A DNA stretch of 64,000 nt, from positions 62,001 through 126,000 of the forward strand of contig JAVJVX010000009.1 in NCBI GenBank assembly GCA_040220875.1, in the 5' to 3' direction. The notes under the pieces are model-generated. The model had not been told where the DNA came from. It did no database searches and saw only the letters and a program-made list of their open reading frames with translations. Below, piece by piece: positions 35,439 through 45,235 of this stretch. Every line of letters begins with the position of its first letter. Within the stretch, counting starts at the first letter, position 1. The translations under genes were made by a program, and so were the position numbers. Source of the stretch: Alphaproteobacteria bacterium. Lineage in GTDB: Bacteria; Pseudomonadota; Alphaproteobacteria; JAVJVX01.

Positions 35439-38400
35439 ATGCAGTCTGACATAGAGGTCCGCGGCGCCCGCGAACACAATCTGAAGAATATCGATGTCGT
35501 TCTCCCGCGAGACCGGCTCGTGGTCATCACCGGTCTCTCGGGATCGGGCAAGTCCTCCCTCGCCTTCGACACGATCTATGCCGAGGGCCAGCGCCGATAT
35601 GTGGAAAGCCTCTCCGCTTATGCCCGCCAGTTTCTGGAGCTGATGCAAAAGCCGGACGTGGATTCGATCGAGGGGCTGTCTCCGGCGATTTCGATCGAGC
35701 AGAAAACGACCTCGCGCAATCCCCGCTCGACCATCGGGACGGTGACGGAGATTTACGATTACATGCGCCTTCTCTGGGCGCGGGTCGGCATTCCGTATTC
35801 ACCCGTGACGGGGCTCCCGATCGAAAGCCAGACGGTGAGCCAGATGGTCGACCGGGTCATGGCGATGGAGGAAGGTACCCGCCTCTATCTCATGGCCCCC
35901 ATCGTGCGCGGCCGAAAGGGCGAATATCGCAAGGAACTCGAAACCCTCCAGAAACGGGGCTTCCAGCGTGTGAAGGTCGATGGTGAAGTCTACGAGATCG
36001 ACCAGAGTCCTACTTTGAACAAGAAGCTGAAACACGACATTTTCGTTATCGTGGATCGCGTCGCCGTGCGCGCGGGGCTCGAGACCCGGCTCGCCGACAG
36101 TCTGGAAACCGCCCTGCAGCTCGGTGACGGGCTGGTCTTCGCGGAAAACGCCGATAGCGGCCAGACAACGACCTTTTCGGCCCGGTTTGCCTGTCCGGTC
36201 TCCGGCTTTACCATCGACGAGATCGAGCCCAGGCTTTTCTCGTTCAACAATCCGTTCGGCGCCTGCCCTGCCTGTGATGGACTGGGCACGCAGATGTATT
36301 TCGATCCGGAACTGGTAGTCCCTGACCGCTCGCGCAGTCTGCGTGGCGGTGCGATCGCGCCCTGGGCCAGCGCCACGGCGCAGTATTACGCCCAGACGCT
36401 GGACAGCATCGCCCGCCATTACAAGGTCTCGGTCCACGAGGCTTTCGGCGATCTCCCGCAAAAGGTTCAGAATGCGATCCTGCACGGTTCGGGCGATGAG
36501 GAGATCACCATCCGGTACGATGACGGAACCCGGAAATACCAGGTCACCAAGCCTTTCGAGGGTGTGTTACCCAACCTTGACCGGCGCTGGCGGGAAACGG
36601 ATTCGGCCTGGGTTCGCGAGGAGCTGTCGCGGTTCCAGACGGTTAACCGGTGCGAGGCCTGTGGCGGTGCGCGCCTCAAGCCGGAAGCTCTGGCGGTCAA
36701 GATCGATGGCCAGCACATTTCCGAGGTGACGGAGTTTTCCGTCGCGAGGGCGGCCGAATGGTTCGGCACGGTGGAGGCCGGGCTCTCACGACAGAGCCGC
36801 GAAATTGCCCGGCGCATCCTCAAGGAAATCAATGAGCGCCTCGGCTTTCTCGTCAATGTCGGGCTCGATTACCTGACTCTCTCGCGCGCGTCAGGCACGC
36901 TGTCGGGTGGTGAAAGCCAGCGCATCCGGCTCGCCTCCCAGATCGGTTCGGGCCTGACGGGCGTCCTCTATGTGCTGGATGAACCGTCGATCGGTCTGCA
37001 TCAGCGGGACAACCGACGCCTGCTGGAGACTCTCGAGCGCCTGCGGGACATTGGGAATACCGTCATTGTCGTGGAGCACGACGAAGAAGCGATTCGGGCG
37101 GCGGACCATGTTGTCGACATGGGGCCGGCGGCGGGCGTTCATGGCGGGCAGATCGTCGCGGAAGGCTCGCCGGAGGACATCATGGCCGCGCCGGCCAGTC
37201 TGACCGGCCAGTACCTGAGGGGCGCCCGCCAGATTGATATTCCGGAAGAACGCCGTTCGGGAAATGGCAATGCGATCACCATTCGTGGCGCGCGTGCCCA
37301 TAACCTGCAAAATGTGTCGACCACCGTGCCGCTGGGCACCTTCAGTTGTGTTACCGGAGTCTCGGGTGGTGGCAAATCGACCCTGATTGTCGAGACTCTC
37401 TACAAGGCGGCGGCAAAGCGCCTGCATAACGCGCGCGAGCATCCGGGCGAACATGATGACATTCTCGGCCTCGAATATATCGATAAGATCGTGGATATAG
37501 ACCAGTCTCCAATCGGCCGCACGCCACGGTCCAATCCGGCGACCTACACGGGCGCTTTCACCCCCATCCGGGACTGGTTCGCGGGCCTGCCAGAAGCCAA
37601 GACACGCGGTTACAAGGCGGGGCGGTTCTCCTTCAACGTGAAGGGCGGGCGCTGCGAAGCGTGCCAGGGGGACGGCGTCATCAAGATCGAGATGCATTTC
37701 CTGCCGGATGTCTATGTGACCTGCGACGAGTGCCAGGGCCGGCGCTATAACCGGGAAACCCTGGAAGTCACCTATCGCGGCAAATCGATCGCCGATGTCC
37801 TCGACATGACGGTGGATGAGGGTGTCGATTTCTTCCGCGCTGTGCCAGCGATCCGCGACAAGCTTGAAATGCTCCGTCGTGTGGGCCTTGGCTACATCCA
37901 TATCGGGCAGCCGGCGACGACCCTGTCGGGCGGCGAAGCCCAGCGCGTCAAGCTGGCCAAGGAACTTTCCCGTCGTGCGACCGGCCGGACATTGTACATC
38001 CTTGATGAGCCCACCACGGGCCTCCACTTCGAGGATGTCAGAAAACTTCTCGAGGTGCTGCACACGCTCGTCGAAACCGGGAACACCGTCCTCGTGATTG
38101 AGCACAATCTTGAAGTGATAAAGACCGCGGACTGGGTCATCGATCTGGGCCCCGAGGGCGGTGACAAGGGCGGACGGATCGTGGCCGAAGGGACACCCGA
38201 GGACGTGGCGGCCACGTCCGGCAGCTTCACGGGCGATTATCTGCGGCCCCTCTTGAGCAACGGCACGCGGGCTCGGCCCGGGCCGCATCTTCTGGCTGAC
38301 CGGCACAAACCGCTGGCGCCGCGGAAATCGCCAAAAAATGCGGCCAAGAAATCCCGGAAACGCGCCTCTTCCACAGGCAAGATTGTGAAAAAGGCAAAGA

Positions 38401-38498
38401 CGTCAGCACGGCAGAAACCTGCCCCGAAACGGAAGACCACCCCCAAACGGCGGCAGGGAAGGACGAATGCCGGGAAAGTGACAGGACGGCAGCGATGA
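35439..38498 (+). CDS. uvrA: Excinuclease ABC subunit A
   Basis: A 1019-residue UvrA, the damage-recognition ATPase of nucleotide excision repair. Two ABC modules are seen: Walker [13 protein letters not shown] and [12 protein letters not shown], signature [12 protein letters not shown] and [12 protein letters not shown]. Zinc sites are [11 protein letters not shown]...CEACGG and CEACQGDG...CDECQG. The last ~65 residues are a lysine-rich tail ([14 protein letters not shown]...[10 protein letters not shown]) beyond the normal end. ATG at 35439 is preferred over the TTG just before it. Its last four bases overlap trmFO. Confidence 0.97.
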   Translation: MQSDIEVRGAREHNLKNIDVVLPRDRLVVITGLSGSGKSSLAFDTIYAEGQRRYVESLSAYARQFLELMQKPDVDSIEGLSPAISIEQKTTSRNPRSTIGTVTEIYDYMRLLWARVGIPYSPVTGLPIESQTVSQMVDRVMAMEEGTRLYLMAPIVRGRKGEYRKELETLQKRGFQRVKVDGEVYEIDQSPTLNKKLKHDIFVIVDRVAVRAGLETRLADSLETALQLGDGLVFAENADSGQTTTFSARFACPVSGFTIDEIEPRLFSFNNPFGACPACDGLGTQMYFDPELVVPDRSRSLRGGAIAPWASATAQYYAQTLDSIARHYKVSVHEAFGDLPQKVQNAILHGSGDEEITIRYDDGTRKYQVTKPFEGVLPNLDRRWRETDSAWVREELSRFQTVNRCEACGGARLKPEALAVKIDGQHISEVTEFSVARAAEWFGTVEAGLSRQSREIARRILKEINERLGFLVNVGLDYLTLSRASGTLSGGESQRIRLASQIGSGLTGVLYVLDEPSIGLHQRDNRRLLETLERLRDIGNTVIVVEHDEEAIRAADHVVDMGPAAGVHGGQIVAEGSPEDIMAAPASLTGQYLRGARQIDIPEERRSGNGNAITIRGARAHNLQNVSTTVPLGTFSCVTGVSGGGKSTLIVETLYKAAAKRLHNAREHPGEHDDILGLEYIDKIVDIDQSPIGRTPRSNPATYTGAFTPIRDWFAGLPEAKTRGYKAGRFSFNVKGGRCEACQGDGVIKIEMHFLPDVYVTCDECQGRRYNRETLEVTYRGKSIADVLDMTVDEGVDFFRAVPAIRDKLEMLRRVGLGYIHIGQPATTLSGGEAQRVKLAKELSRRATGRTLYILDEPTTGLHFEDVRKLLEVLHTLVETGNTVLVIEHNLEVIKTADWVIDLGPEGGDKGGRIVAEGTPEDVAATSGSFTGDYLRPLLSNGTRARPGPHLLADRHKPLAPRKSPKNAAKKSRKRASSTGKIVKKAKTSARQKPAPKRKTTPKRRQGRTNAGKVTGRQR

Positions 38499-39874
38499 CG
38501 AAACCGGTGCATGTGATCGGCGGCGGGCTCGCGGGCTCGGAAGCGGCCTGGCAGCTGGCGCAGGCGGGCCAGGAGGTGGTGATCCACGAAATGCGCCCCG
38601 CGCGGCCGACGGCGGCCCATCAGACCGGGCATCTGGCGGAGCTCGTCTGTTCCAACTCCTTTCGTTCGGACGACCCGGAATTCAATGCCGTCGGCGTTCT
38701 GCATGAGGAAATGCGGCGGGCGAACTCGCTTATCCTTGCCATGGCTGACCGGCACAAGGTCCCGGCGGGTGGCGCGCTGGCAGTGGACCGCGAGGGCTTC
38801 GCCCGGGCCGTGACCGAAACGCTTTCGGCGCATCCGCGGGTCAGGATCGAAACGGACGAAATCACGGACTTGCCGCCGGCAGACTGGGACAGCGTGATCG
38901 TCGCCACGGGACCATTGACCTCCGAGCCGCTGGCCAAGGCGATCAGCGAGTTGACGGGCGAGGACAGTCTCGCCTTCTTCGATGCTATCGCGCCGATCGT
39001 GCACACCGAATCCATCGATATGAGCCGGGCCTGGCGGCAGTCGCGTTATGACAAGATCGGCCCCGGTGCCGATCTCGGCGGCGACGGGGCGGATTACATC
39101 AACTGCCCTCTCGATGCGTCGGCATATGAAGCTTTCGTTCAAGCCTTGCTCGACGGCGAGAAAACGACCTTCAAGGACTGGGAAAAAACGACCCCTTATT
39201 TCGAGGGCTGCCTGCCGATCGAGGTGCTGGCCGCGCGAGGCCGCGATACACTCCGTTTCGGTCCGATGAAACCCGTAGGACTGACGGATCCCGCGACCGG
39301 CCGACGCCCTTATGCCGTTGTCCAGTTGCGGCAGGATAACTCGCTCGGCACGCTTTATAACCTGGTTGGATTCCAGACAAAACTGAAGCATGGCGAGCAG
39401 GTCCGCATCCTGCGCACCATTCCGGGACTGGAACAGGCGCGGTTCGCTCGCCTGGGCGGTATCCACCGCAATACCTTCCTGAACAGCCCAAAGCTTCTGG
39501 ACGGCACCCTCCGCCTCAGGGCGGAGCCCAGGCTTCGGTTCGCCGGTCAGATGACAGGCGTCGAAGGATATGTGGAAAGTGCCGCGATGGGACTTCTCGC
39601 CGGGCGTTTCACGGCGGCTGAGCAGGGTGGCGGTCAGCCCGCGCCACCGCCCGTGACGACCGCACTGGGCGCGCTGCTGGCGCATCTGACCTGCCACGGG
39701 GATGCCGCGAGTTTTCAACCGATGAATGTGAATTTCGGCCTGTTCCCCGATCTGGAGTCCCCAGCGGGCGATGGCAAGCGCCGGATGAAGGGCCGGGCAC
39801 GCAAGCAGGCGCTGGCCCGGCGCGCGCTCCAGGACGTCGACCGCTGGCTGACGGATAGCCGCCTGGCGGCTTAG
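38495..39874 (+). CDS. trmFO: Methylenetetrahydrofolate--tRNA-(uracil-5-)-methyltransferase
   Basis: A 459-residue FAD-dependent enzyme that makes T54 in the tRNA T loop using methylenetetrahydrofolate. The N-terminal dinucleotide loop [16 protein letters not shown] and the catalytic-Cys segment [15 protein letters not shown] are present, with the folate-binding [16 protein letters not shown] further on. A start/stop ATGA overlap with uvrA implies cotranslation. Length is standard. It meets the leftward squalene/phytoene-synthase-fold gene 18 bases on. Confidence 0.95.
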   Translation: MTKPVHVIGGGLAGSEAAWQLAQAGQEVVIHEMRPARPTAAHQTGHLAELVCSNSFRSDDPEFNAVGVLHEEMRRANSLILAMADRHKVPAGGALAVDREGFARAVTETLSAHPRVRIETDEITDLPPADWDSVIVATGPLTSEPLAKAISELTGEDSLAFFDAIAPIVHTESIDMSRAWRQSRYDKIGPGADLGGDGADYINCPLDASAYEAFVQALLDGEKTTFKDWEKTTPYFEGCLPIEVLAARGRDTLRFGPMKPVGLTDPATGRRPYAVVQLRQDNSLGTLYNLVGFQTKLKHGEQVRILRTIPGLEQARFARLGGIHRNTFLNSPKLLDGTLRLRAEPRLRFAGQMTGVEGYVESAAMGLLAGRFTAAEQGGGQPAPPPVTTALGALLAHLTCHGDAASFQPMNVNFGLFPDLESPAGDGKRRMKGRARKQALARRALQDVDRWLTDSRLAA

Positions 39875-39892
39875 GTCGGCGCAACCGCTCCG

Positions 39893-40786
39893 TCAGCCCA
39901 GGAATCGCCGCGGCGAAAGTCCCGCCCCGATGAGGGCGAGGAGCCGCCCGGTGCCCGTTTTGGCGAGGCGGGGGTCATAGGGGTCAAAGCCGCTCTTGCG
40001 GAGCCGCGCGAGATCATACCCCGCCAGCCGGCCCCAGAGAAAAACAGGAGCTCCCACCCTTCTCCCGTCGGTCCCTCTTTTCGGATCAGAAGCCGCCTGT
40101 TCGAGATGAAGGACGGCCCGTTCGGCCAGGTGACGCGCCGCGTCTCCTAACCCGGGCACCGGCCGGCCGGTGAAAAGGTCGTCCGGCCGGATGCCGGCGG
40201 CTGCCAGCGAGGCTTTGGGAATCATGGTTCGGCGCTGTGCCGCGAGGAACGGGGTCGCCCGGACGATCCCGCTCAGCCCGAAAGCCAGCGACACGTGGCG
40301 CGCGGCGGCGCGTGTGGATTTATCCTCCGCCCCTATGCCCAGAATGGTGAGGGCCAGGTCGGCGAGCTCTGCGGCCGAGGCATCGAGATAATGCTCGAGC
40401 GCTGCCAGATCGTCGGGCGCTTCGTCCAAAAGGTCGAACTCGCGCGCGTTTATGAGCCGACCCATCTTCTCCCGGTCGAGGGTGAACTGCCGGACGGTAT
40501 GGGACAGTGCCCGCGCAATCTCGTTGGATGGCGGAGAGCCCGCGAAAATGGCCTCCATGACATCGCGCCACCATTGGAGGCGCATCTGTCCCAGCACAGG
40601 CTCGGCCACTACCTCCCGGACCTTGGAAATCTCGATATTGAAGGCATAAAGCGCCAGAAGCGCATTGCGCCGGTCGGCCGGAGCGAATTGTGCGGTAAGA
40701 AACCGGTCATGGTCGTACCGCCGGACGTGCTCGACGCAATAGTCGAAAGCCGGATCGAGGTCCTGTCTGGATCGGCGTCTGGCCAT
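39893..40786 (-). CDS. Squalene/phytoene synthase-fold protein, NDUFAF6-like
   Basis: A 297-residue all-helical protein of the squalene/phytoene synthase family. The first Asp-rich motif that binds the diphosphate in true synthases (DxxxD) is not there: the aligned segment reads YAFNIEISKVREVV, followed by GQMRLQWWRDVMEAIFAG. That pattern is typical of the alphaproteobacterial/mitochondrial NDUFAF6 group, which assists respiratory complex I assembly rather than making a terpene. The ATG at 40786 starts the basic MARRRSRQD N-terminus; longer frames lack support. A NDUFAF3-like gene lies 0.85 kb away. Confidence 0.8.
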   Translation of the reverse strand: MARRRSRQDLDPAFDYCVEHVRRYDHDRFLTAQFAPADRRNALLALYAFNIEISKVREVVAEPVLGQMRLQWWRDVMEAIFAGSPPSNEIARALSHTVRQFTLDREKMGRLINAREFDLLDEAPDDLAALEHYLDASAAELADLALTILGIGAEDKSTRAAARHVSLAFGLSGIVRATPFLAAQRRTMIPKASLAAAGIRPDDLFTGRPVPGLGDAARHLAERAVLHLEQAASDPKRGTDGRRVGAPVFLWGRLAGYDLARLRKSGFDPYDPRLAKTGTGRLLALIGAGLSPRRFLG

Positions 40787-40869
40787 GGTTCCGTCTTTAA
40801 CCGTTCGTGAGTTATGACCCCGCGAAGACACGAGCTTGATCTGCGAAACCCTTGAAAAATCTGGCATCT

Positions 40870-40897
40870 TTTATTGATTGGTGTTTTCGCCTATAGT
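40870..40897 (+). promoter_or_regulatory. Predicted promoter before the small membrane ORF
   Basis: TTTATT and TATAGT are 16 bases apart on the plus strand, about 45 bases before the ATG of the 30-residue ORF. The -10 is a good match, the -35 is weak. Confidence 0.4.
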
Positions 40898-40943
40898 CTG
40901 TGGTCGCAAGGGGATTTCAGATCATTACGGGAGTGCATAGCCA

Positions 40944-41036
40944 ATGAAAAACCCGCTCGAGTCACTTGGCATGACGATTACGATCGGCGTCGTCCTGACG
41001 ATCATCGTCGCCATTATCATCCAGCAAATGGCATAG
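40944..41036 (+). CDS. Small hydrophobic membrane protein (30 residues)
   Basis: A 30-residue ORF, MKNPLESLGMT followed by a helix of about 18 hydrophobic residues (ITIGVVLTIIVAIII) and a short QQMA tail. ACGGGAG stands nine to ten bases before the ATG, and a promoter-like -10 lies upstream. The ORF ends 19 bases before the PuuD-like membrane protein gene, so the two are probably cotranscribed. Small single-helix proteins of this kind often stabilise larger membrane complexes. I do not recognise a named family, and translation is unproven. Confidence 0.6.
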   Translation: MKNPLESLGMTITIGVVLTIIVAIIIQQMA

Positions 41037-41055
41037 CGGAAACGGGGGTAGTCCA

Positions 41056-41559
41056 ATGGAACTTGATTATATCTGGTGGACCTTTCTAGTCCGCTTTCTG
41101 CACGTTCTAAGCGGTATCATGTGGATCGGTCTGCTGTATTACTTCAATTTCGTGCAGATTCCCAACATGCCCAACATCCCCGATGACCAGAAGCCCGCGA
41201 TCGGCAAGGTGATCGCGCCGGCGGCACTTTTCTGGTTCCGCTGGTCGGCCGCGAGCACAGTTCTGTTCGGCCTGATTCTGGCGCATATGAACGGCTACCT
41301 TATGCAGGGCCTCGCGCTCGGCAGCGACGGTGTCGTCAAGCATCTGACAATCGGCATCGGTATGTGGCTGGGCCTCATCATGGCGTTCAATGTCTGGTTC
41401 GTCATCTGGCCGAATCAGAAAAAGGCGCTCGGCATGGTGGAAGTCGAGGCCGACGCGAAGAAGGCAGCGGCCCGCACGGCCATGCTTTTTTCGCGGACGA
41501 ATACGGCGCTGTCCCTCCCCATGCTCTATTGCATGATCGCGGCGCAGAATATCGTCTAG
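41056..41559 (+). CDS. PuuD/DUF989-like membrane protein
   Basis: A 167-residue membrane protein with about four helices, resembling the membrane portion of urate hydroxylase PuuD: FLHVLSGIMWIGLLYYFNFVQ, LFWFRWSAASTVLFGL, MWLGLIMAFNVWFVIWPNQKK. The C-terminal cytochrome c domain of genuine PuuD is missing, and no purine genes are near, so urate oxidation is doubtful. Conserved His residues (FLHVLSG; AHMNGYL) could bind heme. It likely forms a unit with the preceding 30-residue ORF and ends at a strong terminator. Confidence 0.78.
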   Translation: MELDYIWWTFLVRFLHVLSGIMWIGLLYYFNFVQIPNMPNIPDDQKPAIGKVIAPAALFWFRWSAASTVLFGLILAHMNGYLMQGLALGSDGVVKHLTIGIGMWLGLIMAFNVWFVIWPNQKKALGMVEVEADAKKAAARTAMLFSRTNTALSLPMLYCMIAAQNIV

Positions 41560-41583
41560 GCACGGGTTCATCCCGAAAACGGA

Positions 41584-41617
41584 ACGGGCGGCGCCGGTCG
41601 GTGCCGCCCGTCTTTTT
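41584..41617. terminator. Intrinsic terminator
   Basis: ACGGGCGGCGCC and GGTGCCGCCCGT pair (one G-U) around GGTC, followed by CTTTTT. It stops the rightward PuuD-like transcript and lies at the convergence with the Mth938-like gene. Confidence 0.85.
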
Positions 41618-41635
41618 ATCACCGGAAAAACGCCG

Positions 41636-42016
41636 TCAGTCGACAGCGATAAGGGCAGCGGCCACCTGCCTGCCTTCGGCCAAAAGTACGTTGAACGTGC
41701 GGCAGGCCGCCCCTGTATCCATGACTTCGGCCGCGATCCCGCGGTCCGCCAGGCCGGCTCGCAATGCTTCCGGCAGAGGCCGAAGCGCCATTCCGGTCCC
41801 GAAGAGGAGGAGCTCGACCCCGCCCTCTTCTGCGAGGATGTCGAGGAGAGCCTCGCCATCCACCTCTTCAAACCGGACAACGGGCCAGGCCAGCACTTTG
41901 CCGGGCGTGATGATCCGGGATCCCTTGTATCGCTCGCCCGAGACGCGAAACCCGCCATCGCCATAGGCCTGGATGAGCTTCGCGCCAACCGGGACGCGGG
42001 GGGTGATATCGCTCAA
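41636..42016 (-). CDS. Mth938-like domain protein (NDUFAF3-type)
   Basis: A 126-residue DUF498/Mth938-fold protein. Landmarks are VSGERYKGSRIITPG, LLLFGTGMALRPLP and MDTGAACRTFNVLLAEGRQVAAALI, the pattern of mitochondrial complex I assembly factor NDUFAF3 and its bacterial relatives. It lies 38 bases downstream of secF on the same strand, a placement widely conserved in alphaproteobacteria, which suggests a link to membrane insertion of complex I subunits. Biochemical function in bacteria is unproven. Confidence 0.88.
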   Translation of the reverse strand: MSDITPRVPVGAKLIQAYGDGGFRVSGERYKGSRIITPGKVLAWPVVRFEEVDGEALLDILAEEGGVELLLFGTGMALRPLPEALRAGLADRGIAAEVMDTGAACRTFNVLLAEGRQVAAALIAVD

Positions 42017-42054
42017 GGAGCCTCCCAGTCAAATTCGATCGGAGGCGAAACCGA

Positions 42055-42978
42055 TCAGGGCCTGGAATCGGTTGTCGTCTCGGCGAGGTCCGAGCCAGGC
42101 ATGAAATTGAGCAGCGGCGCGGCCACGAAAATCGAAGAATAGGTGCCCACAACGACACCGACGATCATGGCCAGCGTGAAGTCCCGAATGACCTGACCGC
42201 CGAACAGAAACAGTCCCCCCAGTGCAAGCAGTGTCGTCAGACTGGTGAGGACTGTCCGGCTCAGCATATCGTTGATCGACAGGTTTACGAGATCGGTGAA
42301 CTCCAATTTGCGAAATTTTCGCATGTTCTCGCGAACACGATCGTAAACCACCACCGTGTCGTTGATGGAATACCCCGCAATGAGCAGGATGGCGGCGACG
42401 GAGGCCAAATTGAATTCGAGCCGGAACAGCGAGAAAAGGCCCACAATGGCAACGACATCGTGGGCCAGCGCAGCAAGCGCGCCGATCCCGAACTGCCATT
42501 CGAAGCGAAACCAGACGTAGATCATGATACCCAGGAGCGAGAGGACGATCGCCAGGATTCCGGCCTGGATGAGCTCGTCTCCCACCTGCGGTCCCACGAA
42601 TTCGGTTCGCCGGTAGGTAAGCCCCTCTTCTCCCAAGGTGTCCTTGACTTTCTGGATGGCGGCAATCTGCTCGCGCTCGGCGCCCGGTTGTTTCTCGATC
42701 CGGATCAGGACGTCCGTCGGGTCGCCAAACTCCTGCAGGGCCACTTCACCCAACTCAAGGGCGCCCAGCTCGCCCCGAAGGTCGGCCAGCGAGGGCGGCG
42801 TATCGAAACGGATCTCAATCAGTGTGCCGCCGACGAAATCAATGCCGAAGTTCATTTTTTGAACCGCGACGGAGCCGACGGAAAGCAGCAGGACACCGAT
42901 CGATATCACAAACGCGAACCGGCGAAAGGTCATGAAATCGATATTTGTCTTCGCGCGCAGAGCATTCAGATTGAACAT
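42055..42978 (-). CDS. secF: Protein translocase subunit SecF
   Basis: A 307-residue SecF with six membrane helices, an RND-like partner of SecD that uses the proton gradient to pull proteins through SecYEG. The family motif FGIDFVGGTLIEIRF follows the first helix, and SINDTVVVYDRVREN is the helix 4-5 signature. It follows secD by 33 bases. Confidence 0.97.
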   Translation of the reverse strand: MFNLNALRAKTNIDFMTFRRFAFVISIGVLLLSVGSVAVQKMNFGIDFVGGTLIEIRFDTPPSLADLRGELGALELGEVALQEFGDPTDVLIRIEKQPGAEREQIAAIQKVKDTLGEEGLTYRRTEFVGPQVGDELIQAGILAIVLSLLGIMIYVWFRFEWQFGIGALAALAHDVVAIVGLFSLFRLEFNLASVAAILLIAGYSINDTVVVYDRVRENMRKFRKLEFTDLVNLSINDMLSRTVLTSLTTLLALGGLFLFGGQVIRDFTLAMIVGVVVGTYSSIFVAAPLLNFMPGSDLAETTTDSRP

Positions 42979-43011
42979 GGTCCGATCCCGCGGGCCGGTG
43001 GCCCGATACCT

Positions 43012-44589
43012 CTATATTTTCAGTGCTACCGGACGCGTCCGTCGGAGCCACGTCACCACCATGAACCGCGTCACCATGATGGCCGAGAACATCGTTGTGG
43101 CGATGCCGATAGAAAGGGTGACCGCGAAACCCTTGACCGGCCCGGAGCCGAAGAAAAACAGGAACATGGCCGCGATGAGTGTCGTCAGGTTTGAATCGAT
43201 GATTGTCGTCAGGGCGCGACCGTAGCCCGCATCCACGGCCGACATCGGCGTTCGGCCACCTGCGAATTCTTCGCGGATACGCTCGAAAATAAGAACGTTG
43301 GCGTCCACCGCCATGCCGACCGTCAGAACGATGCCCGCGAGCCCCGGCAGTGTCAGTGTCGCCTGAAGCAGTGACAGGGCCCCGATGATGATGATCATGT
43401 TCAGGACAAGAGCGGTCGCCGCCATCACCCCGAAAAGACGGTAGATAACGATCATGAAGATGGTGACCGCGACGAAGGCGATGATCCCCGCGATCTCGCC
43501 GGCGCGCACGGAATCCGCCCCGAGGCTTGGACCGACCGACCGTTCCTCGAGAATGGTCATCGGCGCGGGCAAGGCGCCCGCCCGCAACAAGAGCGCCAGA
43601 TCGTTCACTTCTTCGGTCGTAAAGCGGCCGGTGATAATACCGCTCCCCCCGAGGATGGGCGAGCGAATGACAGGGGCACTGATGACCTTGCCGTCGAGCA
43701 GGATAGCGAGACGGTTATTGACGTTTTCCGAGGTCAGGTCGCCAAATTTCTTGCCGCCCAGCGTATCGAAACGGAACGAGACGACCGGCTGGTTCTGCTG
43801 AAAACTGGGCTGCGCGTCCACCAGGCGGTCACCTGAAATCGAGACCCGTTTGCGGACCACGTACAGCACCGGATTGCCTTGCGGATCGACATCGTCGGCG
43901 CTGGGCACCAGCATGGATCCGGGCGGCATCCGTCCCCGCCGGGCATCCGCCACCGGAGTCTTCTCGTCCACGAGATGAAACGTCATCTTCGCCGTGCGGC
44001 CCAGCAAGGCCTTGATACGCTCAGGATCCTTGAGGCCCGGCAGTTGGACCAGGACCCGATCCTGCCCCTGGCGCTGAATCACGGGCTCGCGCGTGCCGGT
44101 CTCATCGACCCGCCGCCGGATGATTTCAATGGATTGATTGACGGCGTTGATCCGTAATTGCCGGAGGGCTTCTTCTCCGAAAGTGGCATGGACCCGCTCC
44201 TCGCCCACGCGCGCGACGGTCACCTCCGGCTCCAGTTCCTCGATCGCTTCGCGCACCGCCTCGAAATCACCGGGATTTCTGAGACCCAGCGTGACGGCGT
44301 TGTTCGACACTCCCAGTCCCGTATATCCCACCTTGGCCCGGCGCAATTCGAGGCGAAGCGCCTCGACCACGGCCTCGAGGCGCTCGCGCAGCACGGCATC
44401 GACCTCGATTTCGAGCAAGAGATGGGACCCGCCCTGCAGATCCAGCCCGAGATTGATCTGGTTGCTTGGCATCCAATCGGGGAATTCCGCCACTGTCTTC
44501 GCTGAAAACAGGTTGGGCAGCGCGAACACCACGCCCATCAGACAAACGGCGGCGACAAGAAGAATTTTCCAGGTAGGAAAGTGAAGCAT
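43012..44589 (-). CDS. secD: Protein translocase subunit SecD
   Basis: A 525-residue SecD. The N-terminal helix LLVAAVCLMGVVFALPNLF is followed by NLGLDLQGGSHLLLEI, a long periplasmic domain (VETKTRV-like DETGTREPVIQRQG), and six C-terminal helices with VGMAVDANVLIFERIREE. The ATG at 44589 begins MLHFPTWK, the usual alphaproteobacterial N-terminus. It lies 57 bases downstream of yajC and is transcribed together with secF. Confidence 0.97.
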   Translation of the reverse strand: MLHFPTWKILLVAAVCLMGVVFALPNLFSAKTVAEFPDWMPSNQINLGLDLQGGSHLLLEIEVDAVLRERLEAVVEALRLELRRAKVGYTGLGVSNNAVTLGLRNPGDFEAVREAIEELEPEVTVARVGEERVHATFGEEALRQLRINAVNQSIEIIRRRVDETGTREPVIQRQGQDRVLVQLPGLKDPERIKALLGRTAKMTFHLVDEKTPVADARRGRMPPGSMLVPSADDVDPQGNPVLYVVRKRVSISGDRLVDAQPSFQQNQPVVSFRFDTLGGKKFGDLTSENVNNRLAILLDGKVISAPVIRSPILGGSGIITGRFTTEEVNDLALLLRAGALPAPMTILEERSVGPSLGADSVRAGEIAGIIAFVAVTIFMIVIYRLFGVMAATALVLNMIIIIGALSLLQATLTLPGLAGIVLTVGMAVDANVLIFERIREEFAGGRTPMSAVDAGYGRALTTIIDSNLTTLIAAMFLFFFGSGPVKGFAVTLSIGIATTMFSAIMVTRFMVVTWLRRTRPVALKI

Positions 44590-44646
44590 GTGAGGCGTGG
44601 CCCGTGGCGTCTCGCGGGCCATGCCGGCCCGCCGCGTCACCTTGTG

Positions 44647-44994
44647 TTATTTTTCGGCAGATTTCTCGTCACTGTCCGCCGGCTCTGGCTTGCTCATGAC
44701 CTGCTGGATAGTGGAGCGTACCACTCTGACCGTCGTCCCCCGCGAGACCTCGACCTCCACCTCGTCGCCCTCGGGCACTTTCGAAATGGTCCCGATGATG
44801 CCGCCGGCCGTGACGATCTTGTCCCCGCGGCGCAGCGCCTTGACCATTTCGCGGTGCTCTTTCATCTTTTTCTGCTGCGGCCGGATGAGCAGGAAGTAGA
44901 ACACGACGAAGATAAGGATAAGCGGCACGAAAGTGGCGAAACCCATCCCGTCGCCAGAGGCACCGGTCTGAGCGAAAGCGGGCGAAATAAGCAT
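44647..44994 (-). CDS. yajC: Preprotein translocase subunit YajC
   Basis: A 115-residue YajC: one membrane helix (FVPLILIFVVFYFLLIRPQQKKMKEH, read here in part) followed by a small cytoplasmic SH3-like domain (ALRRGDKIVTAGGIIG). YajC accompanies SecDF in the holotranslocon. It leads the leftward yajC-secD-secF-Mth938 operon. The upstream 241 bases before the divergent DUF815 gene show no further gene. Confidence 0.95.
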   Translation of the reverse strand: MLISPAFAQTGASGDGMGFATFVPLILIFVVFYFLLIRPQQKKMKEHREMVKALRRGDKIVTAGGIIGTISKVPEGDEVEVEVSRGTTVRVVRSTIQQVMSKPEPADSDEKSAEK

Positions 44995-45235
44995 CTTCTG
45001 TCCAATCCTCGGGTGGTGGCGAGTCTCGGTCCCGCCGGGGAACCGCCGGAACGGGCGGGACTATACCCGTCGACGCGCCGGATGCAAACGGCCACGGGTC
45101 TCATATTTTCATTTTATCGTCATGACTTAGAGCGGGTTTGACGGCAATTCGACCGGGCAGTACCGTCGGCCGGCTGAAAATCCCGATTTACGCGCGCGCG
45201 GCGCCTGTTTCCGGCGCTAAACGTCAGGAAATACC

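Noticed and set aside
36891-38306. 471-codon open frame on the minus strand
   Set aside because: Antisense to the second half of uvrA with no homology that I can recognise.
38237-39718. 493-codon open frame on the minus strand
   Set aside because: Antisense to trmFO and the uvrA end; no recognisable domain and no ribosome site in a suitable place.
39893-40786. Terpene (squalene or phytoene) synthase function
   Set aside because: The first Asp-rich diphosphate-binding motif is missing and no other isoprenoid or carotenoid genes are near.
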